DNA from: Duganella rivi
GTDB taxonomy: Bacteria > Pseudomonadota > Gammaproteobacteria > Burkholderiales > Burkholderiaceae_D
DNA length: 64,000 nucleotides
Reading direction: 5' to 3'
Assembly: GCF_009857435.1 (NCBI RefSeq)
Contig: NZ_WWCK01000002.1
Coordinates: 682,001 to 746,000, forward strand
This document shows positions 28,779 to 36,643 of this stretch, piece by piece (within the stretch, counting starts at the first letter, position 1; each line of letters begins with the position of its first letter). The translations under genes and the position numbers were made by a program. The notes under the pieces were generated by a model. The model saw only the letters and a program-made list of their open reading frames with translations, did not search any database and was not told the DNA's origin.

Positions 28779-28981
28779 TGCAAGTAGCGCGGCGCATGCT
28801 GGAGCTGATCCAGCTTGCGCTGCACCAGCTGATACCACGCCTGCGCCCAGCGCGCTGCCCTTTGCGATTCTTCCACCGTCGTCGCCGACATTGCCCTGCG
28901 TACCGCCGTCATCTGCCTGTGCAGCGCATAGGCAGCGGGCGTGTACTGGCGCGAGCGGCGAGTTGTGGTTTGCGTATCCAT
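28775..28981 (-). CDS. Small hypothetical protein (68 aa)
   Basis: A 68-residue basic frame that looks like one helical protein (YALHRQMTAVRRAMSATTVEE, then RWAQAWYQLVQRKLDQLQH). It is convergent with the Crp/Fnr-type gene and overlaps its end by 4 bases. The ATG at 28981 lacks a clear ribosome binding site, and two plus-strand frames cover the same DNA but look less protein-like. No family recognised; it may be non-coding. Confidence 0.4.
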   Translation of the reverse strand: MDTQTTTRRSRQYTPAAYALHRQMTAVRRAMSATTVEESQRAARWAQAWYQLVQRKLDQLQHAPRYLH

Positions 28982-29135
28982 GGAGCGTATTTTGCGGGAG
29001 CCATGTAGCTGCGGCTGTACGCTGTCTCACCTAGGCCGGCACCCCGGCGTCCTCGCAAAATCTGCATAAGAAAGCGTGTTTTAATTCGTATCCAGGTTTT
29101 TGGGCTCTGCATATACTCGCCCGAAGGGAGAAATT

Positions 29136-30080
29136 ATGCAGGCCTGGATCGATATAGCACAGCGTCAGGAAGTGATTGCAGAGCGTACGCGCCAGCTATG
29201 GCGCGGAGAGTGGCCGACATGGCTGCTGATTTTGGCGATACATGGCGGCTGGCTGGCGACGCTGGCGTATTGGCCGCTGCTGGGCGATCCCGCCGCTACC
29301 ATGCTGATGGTGTGGTGGTGCGCGTGGTATATGTCGCTTCAGCATGAGCTGATTCACGGCCATCCTACGCCGTGGCCACGGCTTAACCGCGTGTTCGGCT
29401 ATTTGCCGCTGGCGGTGTGGTATCCATACGAGATTTATCGCGAGTCGCACCTGCGCCATCATAATGATTTCGATCTGACCTTGCCGGAGCTGGACGCGGA
29501 GAGCACCTACGTGTCGCCGGCCGAGTGGGACGCCATGAGCCGTCCTTTGCGCGCGCTGCGCTGGCTGAATAAAACCTTCTGGGGACGCCTGGCGATTGGG
29601 CCTGCCTTGGCGATTGCTTCTACCTGGGGCGCTGCTGCGGGGCGCCTGGCGCGCGGCGATCTGCGCGATGCCGGCGTGTGGCTGCGCCACTTGCTGCTGC
29701 TGGCTGCCTTGCTGTGGTGGGTGCAGTCTGCGTTCGGCGTGCCGGCGCTGTGGTATGTGCTGGTGATTTCGTATCCGGCGCAATCGCTGTCGATGATACG
29801 CTCGTATTACGAGCATCGTCCGGCCGAAGATCACAAGCAGCGCATCGTATTGAATGGCGCGGGCCTGGTGTTTCGGATTCTGTTCTTGAACAATAATCTG
29901 CATCTCGTGCATCACGACCTGCCTTCGCTGCCGTGGTATTTGCTGCCGCGCGTGTATGCCGGCCGGCGCGAGGCTTATAATGCGCGCAGCGGCGGCTTTC
30001 ACATCAACGGCTACGGAGAACTGATGCGCCGCTATGGTTTCCGCCCGATTGACGCACCTGTACATCCACGCATGCCATGA
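29136..30080 (+). CDS. Fatty acid desaturase family membrane enzyme
   Basis: A 314-residue inner-membrane di-iron enzyme. The histidine boxes are present: H70-ELIH74 at the end of the second helix, H105-LRHH109, and HLVHHDLP late in the protein. These bind the iron pair that activates oxygen for desaturation or hydroxylation of acyl chains or carotenoids. The length and HELIHGHPTP spacing fit the beta-carotene-hydroxylase/short desaturase branch. GAAGGGAG lies just before the ATG at 29136. The stop overlaps the next ATG (ATGA at 30077), so the two proteins are translated together. Confidence 0.9.
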   Translation: MQAWIDIAQRQEVIAERTRQLWRGEWPTWLLILAIHGGWLATLAYWPLLGDPAATMLMVWWCAWYMSLQHELIHGHPTPWPRLNRVFGYLPLAVWYPYEIYRESHLRHHNDFDLTLPELDAESTYVSPAEWDAMSRPLRALRWLNKTFWGRLAIGPALAIASTWGAAAGRLARGDLRDAGVWLRHLLLLAALLWWVQSAFGVPALWYVLVISYPAQSLSMIRSYYEHRPAEDHKQRIVLNGAGLVFRILFLNNNLHLVHHDLPSLPWYLLPRVYAGRREAYNARSGGFHINGYGELMRRYGFRPIDAPVHPRMP

Positions 30081-30871
30081 GCTGGACTGTCTCTCTACCG
30101 ATGTATAACGTCTCGCCGCGCCTGCAGCGGGAGTATGAGGCCTTGCTGGCTTGCGTTCTATCCGATGCGGGCGTCAGCGATGAGGTGCAGTTATTGGCGG
30201 AACCGGAATTGCCGGCATTGTGGCGCCGCCCGGATTTGCTGCTTGGGCAGACTTGCGGCTATCCGTATGTGAGTTTTTTGCGCAGCGTAGCGTCGCTATT
30301 GGCGACGCCGTGTTTTGATTTTGCGGGCTGCGATGGCAGCGACTACACCAGCGTGATCGTCACGCGTGCTGTCGATGGCGTCGGCTCGCTGGTCGAGGCG
30401 CGCGGACTAACGGCTGCCGCCAATGACCAGCATTCCAACAGCGGCATGAACGTGCTGCGTCACGCGGTTGCGCCGCTGGCGCGCGATGGGCGCTTCTTCG
30501 GCAAGGTGAAATGGACTGGTGCGCATGTGGCCAGCCTGCGCGCGGTGAGGGAAGGGGAGGCGGACATCGCCGCCATCGATTGCGTCACGTTTGGCTACTT
30601 GCGGGAAGCGTCGCCGTATAGCATTGCGGGGATTAAGGTCTTGCAGTACTCGGCATCCTCGCCCGGCCTGCCTTTGGTGACGTCGCGCGATGTGTCCGAG
30701 CCGCTGCAAGCACGCCTGCGCGCCGCGCTATTGACGCCAAGCCCGCAGCTGCGCAAGCACATGGCGGCCCTCCACATCAAAGCCTTCCAGCATCGGCCAG
30801 ACGCTGACTATAACCGCATCCAGCATCTCGAGGCGGAAGCCCGCGCTGCGGGCTATCCGGTGCTGGCCTAG
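30077..30871 (+). CDS. PhnD-like periplasmic-binding-fold protein without signal peptide
   Basis: A 264-residue protein of the phosphate/phosphonate-type substrate-binding fold (LLGQTCGYPYVSFL, then NDQHSNSGMNVLRH, TGAHVASLRAVREGEADIAAIDCVTFGYL, SPGLPLVTSRD). These match PhnD-like binding proteins, but there is no N-terminal signal peptide, so it is either cytoplasmic or made without export. It is coupled to the desaturase by an ATGA overlap. No ABC transporter genes are adjacent. Its stop codon overlaps the stop of the convergent sulfonate-binding protein. Confidence 0.8.
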   Translation: MSWTVSLPMYNVSPRLQREYEALLACVLSDAGVSDEVQLLAEPELPALWRRPDLLLGQTCGYPYVSFLRSVASLLATPCFDFAGCDGSDYTSVIVTRAVDGVGSLVEARGLTAAANDQHSNSGMNVLRHAVAPLARDGRFFGKVKWTGAHVASLRAVREGEADIAAIDCVTFGYLREASPYSIAGIKVLQYSASSPGLPLVTSRDVSEPLQARLRAALLTPSPQLRKHMAALHIKAFQHRPDADYNRIQHLEAEARAAGYPVLA

Positions 30872-31806
30872 CGCAGGCGCCAGAGCGGCACGGCGGTGGC
30901 GTCGAGTTTGCGCGGGAGGAGGCCTTCGCCATAGAACGCATCTGCAATACGCTGTTGCTCGCCCAGCGCATCCTTCACCACCACCCGCACATCGTAACTG
31001 CGCCGGCTATTCGCCAACTCCACCGTCTTCGCATCCAATCCCCACGCGGGCGCCAGCAACTCCGCCGCCTCCTTGGGCGACTGCTTCACCCAACGCCCGG
31101 TCTTGCGCAGAGCCTCAAACACCACCGACAACACCTCGGGGTGCGCCGCCGCATACGCGGTCGACGCCAAGTAGTAGCGCTGATAATCCGCCACATTCCG
31201 CCCATCCGCCAGCACCCGAACCTGCGACTGATTCTGCACGCCCGCCAGGTATGGATCCCAGGTGACCCACGCCGCCACGCTGCCGCGCTCAAACGCCGCC
31301 CGTCCATCGGCTGGCGTCAAATAAGCCGGTTCAATATCCTTGAAGCGCAAGCCCGCCTTATCGAGCGCCGCAATCAGCAAATAATGACTGCCAGCCGCCT
31401 TGGTCACCGCAATCTTCTTGCCCTTCAAATCCGCCACGCTATTGATCGACGAGTCCGCGCGCACCACAATCGCCTGCGCAGACGGCGACGGCGCCTCCTG
31501 CGCAAAATACGTCAACTGCGCACCAGCCGCCTGCGCAAACACCGGCACCGTATCCGCCACGTCCGCACTTAAATCCACACCGCCGACATTCAAGGCCTCC
31601 AGCAACGGCAGGCCGCTGGAGAACTCATGCCAGGTCACCTTCACGCCCAGCGGCGCGAGATCCTGCTCCAGTTGCCCGCGCACTTTCAGCACCGTCAGCA
31701 AGGTCGAAGACTTCTGATATCCGATCCGCAGCGTGGAAGGCGCCTTCTGCGCATGCGCAGCAAACGGCAAAAGGGCGAGCAGGGATAACAAGGTACGGCG
31801 GTGCAT
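30868..31806 (-). CDS. ssuA: Aliphatic sulfonate ABC transporter substrate-binding protein (SsuA-like)
   Basis: A 312-residue periplasmic protein with a signal peptide (cleavage after AHA, near residue 18). It follows the SsuA/TauA pattern: LRIGYQKSSTLLTVLKVRG, EFSSGLPLLEALNVGGVDL, GSHYLLIAALDKAGL, DGRAAFERGSVAAWVTWDPYLA. Such proteins deliver alkanesulfonates to an SsuBC importer during sulfate limitation. The ATG at 31806 follows AGGAG. No permease or ATPase is adjacent; across the intergenic region there is only the scar of an oxidoreductase locus, which fits loss of part of a sulfonate-use cluster. Exact ligand unknown. Confidence 0.85.
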   Translation of the reverse strand: MHRRTLLSLLALLPFAAHAQKAPSTLRIGYQKSSTLLTVLKVRGQLEQDLAPLGVKVTWHEFSSGLPLLEALNVGGVDLSADVADTVPVFAQAAGAQLTYFAQEAPSPSAQAIVVRADSSINSVADLKGKKIAVTKAAGSHYLLIAALDKAGLRFKDIEPAYLTPADGRAAFERGSVAAWVTWDPYLAGVQNQSQVRVLADGRNVADYQRYYLASTAYAAAHPEVLSVVFEALRKTGRWVKQSPKEAAELLAPAWGLDAKTVELANSRRSYDVRVVVKDALGEQQRIADAFYGEGLLPRKLDATAVPLWRLR

Positions 31807-31817
31807 ATTGAACTCCT

Positions 31818-31833
31818 GGAGATAGTTATCTCC
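31818..31833 (-). promoter_or_regulatory. Hairpin beside the ssuA-like ribosome binding site
   Basis: Perfect 7-base arms, GGAGATA and TATCTCC with a 2-base centre, lie directly upstream of and touching the AGGAG ribosome binding site. It could act as an operator or as an RNA hairpin affecting translation; the arms themselves contain GGAG. Confidence 0.35.
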
Positions 31834-32018
31834 TGATGGTACGACGCTCCCCGCGCGCGCGAAACGAATGCTTTCGAGTTTGAATATAGCGCCGCCACAT
31901 ATCGAACCCGAAAACACATTATTCGCAAATTTCATATTTCAATATAAAAAAGAATTAGTTTATGAATAATGTTGGTGCGTCATAAGATCGGCTCAACCTC
32001 ACCAACCTGGAGTGATTT

Positions 32019-32706
32019 ATGACCGTAACACGCAGGGCATTCCTGATGCAGCTTGCCGCCACCAGCGGCTACACCGCCGCTGCCGCAGCCATGACCACGC
32101 TGGGCCTCGGCGCCCCAACCATCGCTTCCGCCGCAGGGCAAACGCCCGCATTAAACCTGGCGCCTGGTTCCGGCAAAGGCACCAAAGTGCTGGTGCTGGG
32201 CGCAGGTATTGCCGGCCTGGTGTCGGCCTACGAATTGCGCAAGGCTGGCTACCAAGTCCAGTTGATCGAAGCACGCGACCGCGTCGGTGGTCGTAACTGG
32301 ACGATTCGCAACGGCACCCGCATAGAACTCAACGACGGCACCACGCAAGTGGCGGACTTTGAGCCGGGCCACTACTTCAACGCAGGCCCGGCGCGCCTAC
32401 CTAGCCATCACCAAACGATACTCGGCTACTGCCGCGAACTCGGTGTGGAACTGGAGGCGGAAGTAAACACTAGCCGCAGTGCCTACTTCCTGCCCGATGC
32501 AGCCAAGGGCGGCCAGCCGATCCAGCTGCGCCGCGCCATCAACGACGCGCGCGGCCACGTTTCCGAGCTGCTGGCGAAAGCCGGTGCCTGTACTGCAAGA
32601 GCGCGGCCTGTTCCGGCGCGAATATGAACACAGCACCTTACGTGGTAATCTGGGCCTCGACGTGCCGGAAAATCAGAATACGGCAGCTCGCCGCAAGGCG
32701 GCGTAA
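32019..32706 (+). pseudogene. Deletion chimera: amine oxidase N-terminus joined to tail of an FMN monooxygenase
   Basis: The first frame (32019-32627) starts with a twin-arginine signal (TRRAFLMQL) and a clear FAD-binding flavin amine oxidase N-terminus (VLVLGAGIAGLVSAYELRKAG, EARDRVGGRNW), then stops after about 200 residues where the family needs about 450-500. From about 32587 a different frame reads [24 protein letters not shown] and continues to a stop at 32706; that is the usual C-terminal tail of bacterial-luciferase-like monooxygenases of the NtaA/DszA/SnaA group. The junction (about 32575-32590) therefore looks like an internal deletion that removed most of both genes. The residual 202-residue product would lack its substrate and flavin-closing parts. 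GGAG precedes the ATG. Confidence 0.72.
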
Positions 32707-32718
32707 GGAGGAGACACG

Positions 32719-34860
32719 ATGAGTGAAACACAGATTTTACCGGAGCGCCTGCAGCAGTTCGTCACGCAGCTGGAAGCGGTGATCGGCCAGGACGAGGCGC
32801 AGATTGTCGAGCAAGGCTCGGCGCTGCTGCGCGATCTGATCGCGCAGGACGACTGGCTGCCGCCGCAGGCCGCTGTGCCGCATCCGCAGTTCTATCGCCA
32901 GTACTTGCTGTACCGCGATCCGGCGGCGCGCTTCTCGATAGTGAGCTTTGTCTGGGGCCCCGGCCAGTCGACGCCGATACACGACCACACGGTGTGGGGC
33001 TTGATCGGCCTGCTGCGCGGTGCCGAGATTTCGCACGATTTCCGCCGCACCGCGGACGGCACGCTGGAACGCCACGGCGAACCGCAGCGCCTGGAGACTG
33101 GCACGGTGGTGGCGGTATCGCCGACGCTGGGCGATATCCACCAGGTCTACAACGCCTACAGCGACCGTGTATCGGTCGGCATCCACGTCTACGGGGCGGA
33201 TATCGGCGCGGTCGATCGCAGCGTGTATACCCTGGATGGACAGGTGAAGCCGTTCCGCTCCGGTTACACGCCGCAGATTCCGTACCGCAGCTATCAGCGG
33301 GTGAGGGCGGAACTGCTGGCAGGACGTGAGATCGCGCTGCTGGATGTGCGCGAAGAAGATCCGCACGCGCAGGCGCACCCGCTATTCGCCGCCAACTTCC
33401 CGTATGGCCGCATCGAGATCGATGCCTACACCAAGCTGCCGCGCCGCGATGTGCCTATCGTGGTGCTGGATGACGGCGAGGGCTTGGCGCTGCCGTCGGC
33501 ATTGCGCTTGCATCAGTTGGGCTACACCGATGTCGCCGTGCTGGAAGGCGGCGTATCCGGCTGGCGCGATGCGGGCGGCGAGTTATTCCGCGATGTGAAT
33601 GTGCCGAGCAAATCGTTCGGCGAGCTGGTAGAGCATGAGCGCCATACACCGTCGCTGTCCGCACCGGAAGTAAAGGCGCTGATCGACAAGGGCGAAAACA
33701 TCGTCATTCTTGATGCGCGCCGCTACGATGAATACCAGACCATGAGCATCCCCGGCAGCATCAGCGTGCCCGGTGCGGAACTGGCTTTGCGCGCGCGCGA
33801 GCTGGCGCCTGATCCTTCTACCCGCATCATCGTCAATTGCGCCGGACGTACGCGCAGCATCATCGGCACGCAGTCGCTGATTAATGCGGGGGTACCGAAT
33901 CCGGTATCGGCGCTGCGCAATGGCACCATCGGCTGGACGCTGGCGGAGCAGCAGCTGGAACACGGCCAGTCGCGCAGCTATCCGCCTGCATCGGACGCCA
34001 ATCGGCAGACGGCGGCGCGCGATGCCCGCGTGCTGGCCGACCGCGCCGGCGTGCTGCGCCTGGATCGCTCGCAATTGGCGGCGCTGCACCAGGATCGCAC
34101 GCGCTCCAACTACTTCTTCGACGTGCGCAGTCCCGGCGAATATGGCGATGGCAGGCTGCCGTACTTCCGGTCTGCGCCGGGCGGCCAACTGGTTCAAGAG
34201 ACCGAACAGTTTGCGCCGGTGCGCGGCGCGCGCATCGTCCTGGCCGATAGCGACGGCGTGCGCGCCAATCTGACCGCGCATTGGCTGCGGCAGATGAATC
34301 ACGAAGTCTACGTGGTGGACGGCTTAGAGGCCGAAGACTTCAGCGTCTCGGGCGCGTGGAAAGACGAGCTGCCGCCGCAGCCGCAGGTCGACGAAATCAG
34401 CGTCGACACGCTGGCGCGATGGCTGGAAGACGCTCCGCAGCAGACGGCGGTGCTGGACTTCACGTCCGGCGTCAACTATCAAAAGCGGCATATCCCGGGC
34501 GCGTGGTTTGCGCTGCGTTCGCAGCTGTCTGCGGCTTTGGCGCAACTGCCGGAGGGCGTGCAGCGTTATGTGCTTACATGCGGCAGCAGCTTGTTGGCGC
34601 GTTATGTCGTTGCCGACTTGCGTACGCTAACCAAGCTGCCTATCGTGGTGCTAAGCGGCGGCACGGCGGCATGGGCTGCGGCTGGAAAGCCCGTAGAATC
34701 AGGCGCGACGCGATTGGCATCGCCGCTGATCGACCGTTATCGCCGTCCGTATGAAGGCACGGACAATCGCGCCGAAGCCATGCAAGCGTATCTCGATTGG
34801 GAGTTTGGCCTGGTGGCGCAACTGGGGCGCGATGGCACGCATGGTTTTCGCGTAGTTTGA
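32719..34860 (+). CDS. Cysteine-dioxygenase-like cupin fused to four rhodanese domains
   Basis: A 713-residue cytoplasmic fusion. The N-terminal cupin (about 1-175) has the iron ligands H88, H90 and H141 in the spacing of cysteine/3-mercaptopropionate dioxygenases. Four rhodanese modules follow at about 190-290, 312-415, 446-540 and 560-660. The second keeps an active-site cysteine (C374 in NCAGRTRS) and the fourth has C621 (TCGSSLLA); the first (LDDGEG) and third (ADSDGV) have no cysteine in the loop. The arrangement suggests that a thiol is oxidised and a sulfane sulfur moved by sulfurtransfer within one chain. AAGGAGGAG lies before the ATG, 12 bases after the deletion-scar frame. The thiol substrate is not known. 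Confidence 0.88.
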   Translation: MSETQILPERLQQFVTQLEAVIGQDEAQIVEQGSALLRDLIAQDDWLPPQAAVPHPQFYRQYLLYRDPAARFSIVSFVWGPGQSTPIHDHTVWGLIGLLRGAEISHDFRRTADGTLERHGEPQRLETGTVVAVSPTLGDIHQVYNAYSDRVSVGIHVYGADIGAVDRSVYTLDGQVKPFRSGYTPQIPYRSYQRVRAELLAGREIALLDVREEDPHAQAHPLFAANFPYGRIEIDAYTKLPRRDVPIVVLDDGEGLALPSALRLHQLGYTDVAVLEGGVSGWRDAGGELFRDVNVPSKSFGELVEHERHTPSLSAPEVKALIDKGENIVILDARRYDEYQTMSIPGSISVPGAELALRARELAPDPSTRIIVNCAGRTRSIIGTQSLINAGVPNPVSALRNGTIGWTLAEQQLEHGQSRSYPPASDANRQTAARDARVLADRAGVLRLDRSQLAALHQDRTRSNYFFDVRSPGEYGDGRLPYFRSAPGGQLVQETEQFAPVRGARIVLADSDGVRANLTAHWLRQMNHEVYVVDGLEAEDFSVSGAWKDELPPQPQVDEISVDTLARWLEDAPQQTAVLDFTSGVNYQKRHIPGAWFALRSQLSAALAQLPEGVQRYVLTCGSSLLARYVVADLRTLTKLPIVVLSGGTAAWAAAGKPVESGATRLASPLIDRYRRPYEGTDNRAEAMQAYLDWEFGLVAQLGRDGTHGFRVV

Positions 34861-34890
34861 CCTCGACTGGCTGATCTCATACGTTATACT

Positions 34891-34919
34891 GGATTCAGGC
34901 CGCACAGAAGGCCGAATCC
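34891..34919. other. Hairpin between the dioxygenase-rhodanese gene and the chemoreceptor
   Basis: GGATTC-A-GGCC pairs with GGCC-GAATCC (one bulged base) around an 8-base loop, followed by CTTCTACTT. It may be a weak terminator of the upstream gene or a leader hairpin of the chemoreceptor; a TATACT box lies just before it (34885-34890). Confidence 0.35.
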
Positions 34920-34945
34920 CTTCTACTTACATGAGAAAAGTCACA

Positions 34946-36643
34946 ATGACGATTACGAAGCGACTGATATTGACCCTGTCGTTGGCTTTGGTGGCGCTGA
35001 TTTTTGTTGGCGTCTCCGGCCTTACCCAGCTATCTCGCGCGCAGCAGCGGCTGGACATGGTGCAGACCAACCTGATTCCCAGTATCGCCGGCTTGAATAT
35101 GGCGAAGGGCTATTTGGCTGATAGCCGCCTGGCTGGTTATCGCTTGTCGGTGTTCTCCAATCTAGCCGATAAAAGCGCGCTGGATAAAGCCTACAACGAC
35201 GCTCACGCCAAGTTTGACGAGGTAGTGGCGCTGTACGAAAAAGATCGCATCTTCGACGACACCGACCGCAAGATGCTGGAAGCCGACAAGGCGGCGATGG
35301 CGGCATATCGTCAGGCGCTGGTGCCATTCCTGGCCGGTGCGCACGCCGGCGACATGGACGCGGTGCGCGCCACGCTGCAAGCGGGTACGCCATTGGCGAC
35401 GTCGGCGGCTGCTGTTAAAAAAGCCTTTGACGATCATATCGCGTACAACAACAAGCTCAGTGACGACGTGCGCACAGAAAGCGCTGCGGCATATAGCTTT
35501 GCATTCCGCTTGCTGGTGACGGTGATTGTGCTGGCGGTGCTGGTGACTGGCGCGCTGGCGTGGCAGTTGTACGTCACTATCAAGACCAGTCTTGAGTCGA
35601 TTCGCGGCACGCTGGAAGATGTGAGCCAGTCGCTGGATTTGACGCATCAGATCAAAGTCGAGCGCATGGACGAAATCGGCCACACGGCGGTGGCGTTCAA
35701 CAAACTGCTGGAGCAGATTGCGGGCGTAATCGAGACGGTGCGCAGTTCCACCAGCGCTGTGGGCGCGGCTTCGCAGCAGATCGCGGCAGGTACTGGCGAT
35801 CTGTCGCAGCGCACTTCGTCCCAGGCGGCGGCGCTGGAGCAGACTGCGGCCAGCATGGAGCAGCTGACTTCTACCGTCGGCCAGAATGCGGACAATGCGC
35901 GGCAGGCTAACCAGCTGGCGCGTTCGGCGTCCGAGGTGGCGACGCAGGGCGGTTCGGTGGTGGAGCAGGTGGTGGTGACCATGGGCTCGATCAACGAATC
36001 GTCGCGCAAGATCGTGGATATTATCTCGGTCATTGACGGCATCGCTTTCCAGACTAATATCCTGGCGCTGAATGCGGCGGTGGAAGCGGCGCGCGCGGGC
36101 GAGCAGGGCCGCGGCTTTGCGGTGGTGGCGACCGAGGTGCGGAATCTGGCGCAGCGTTCCGCAGCTGCGGCCAAGGAAATCAAGGCACTGATTGATGATT
36201 CGGTGGAGAAGGTCGGCTCGGGCACCAAGCTGGTGGAACAAGCCGGTAGCACCATGCACGAAGTGGTCTCCAGCATCAAGCAGGTGACCGACATCGTCGG
36301 CGAAATCAGCGCCGCGACGCAGGAGCAGAACGACGGCATCGCACAAGTGCACCGCGCGGTCACCGAGATGGATCAGACCACGCAGCAAAACTCCTCGCTG
36401 GTGGAGCAAACCGCTGCCGCCGCTACGACCTTGCGCGACCAGGCTGACAAGTTGGAGCAGGTAGTCAGCGCGTTCAAGATCAACGCATCGCGCGCCGCCT
36501 ATGTGCCGCCGGTACGCGCCGCCACGGTTACCGCACTGCCGAAGGCGCCGCGCGCCAAGCCGGCAGCAAAACCTGCCGCCGCCAAGACAGCGCCGCAAAA
36601 ACTCAAAGCCGCCTCCTCGGGCGACGAGTGGGAAGAGTTTTGA
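34946..36643 (+). CDS. Methyl-accepting chemotaxis protein
   Basis: A 565-residue chemoreceptor. It has an N-terminal membrane helix ([19 protein letters not shown]), a periplasmic four-helix-bundle sensor domain to about residue 185, a second membrane helix ([18 protein letters not shown]), a HAMP region, and a cytoplasmic signalling coiled coil with the invariant hairpin tip ([32 protein letters not shown]). The Ala/Lys/Pro-rich tail ends in EWEEF, which fits the xWxxF tethering pentapeptide used by CheR/CheB. The ATG at 34946 has GAGAAAAG upstream and is preferred to 34931. Ligand unknown; no chemotaxis genes are adjacent. Confidence 0.94.
   Translation: MTITKRLILTLSLALVALIFVGVSGLTQLSRAQQRLDMVQTNLIPSIAGLNMAKGYLADSRLAGYRLSVFSNLADKSALDKAYNDAHAKFDEVVALYEKDRIFDDTDRKMLEADKAAMAAYRQALVPFLAGAHAGDMDAVRATLQAGTPLATSAAAVKKAFDDHIAYNNKLSDDVRTESAAAYSFAFRLLVTVIVLAVLVTGALAWQLYVTIKTSLESIRGTLEDVSQSLDLTHQIKVERMDEIGHTAVAFNKLLEQIAGVIETVRSSTSAVGAASQQIAAGTGDLSQRTSSQAAALEQTAASMEQLTSTVGQNADNARQANQLARSASEVATQGGSVVEQVVVTMGSINESSRKIVDIISVIDGIAFQTNILALNAAVEAARAGEQGRGFAVVATEVRNLAQRSAAAAKEIKALIDDSVEKVGSGTKLVEQAGSTMHEVVSSIKQVTDIVGEISAATQEQNDGIAQVHRAVTEMDQTTQQNSSLVEQTAAAATTLRDQADKLEQVVSAFKINASRAAYVPPVRAATVTALPKAPRAKPAAKPAAAKTAPQKLKAASSGDEWEEF

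Noticed and set aside
34857..34890. TTGACC and TATACT as a promoter for the chemoreceptor
   Set aside because: The spacer is 22 bases, too long for a normal sigma-70 promoter; only the -10-like box is mentioned.
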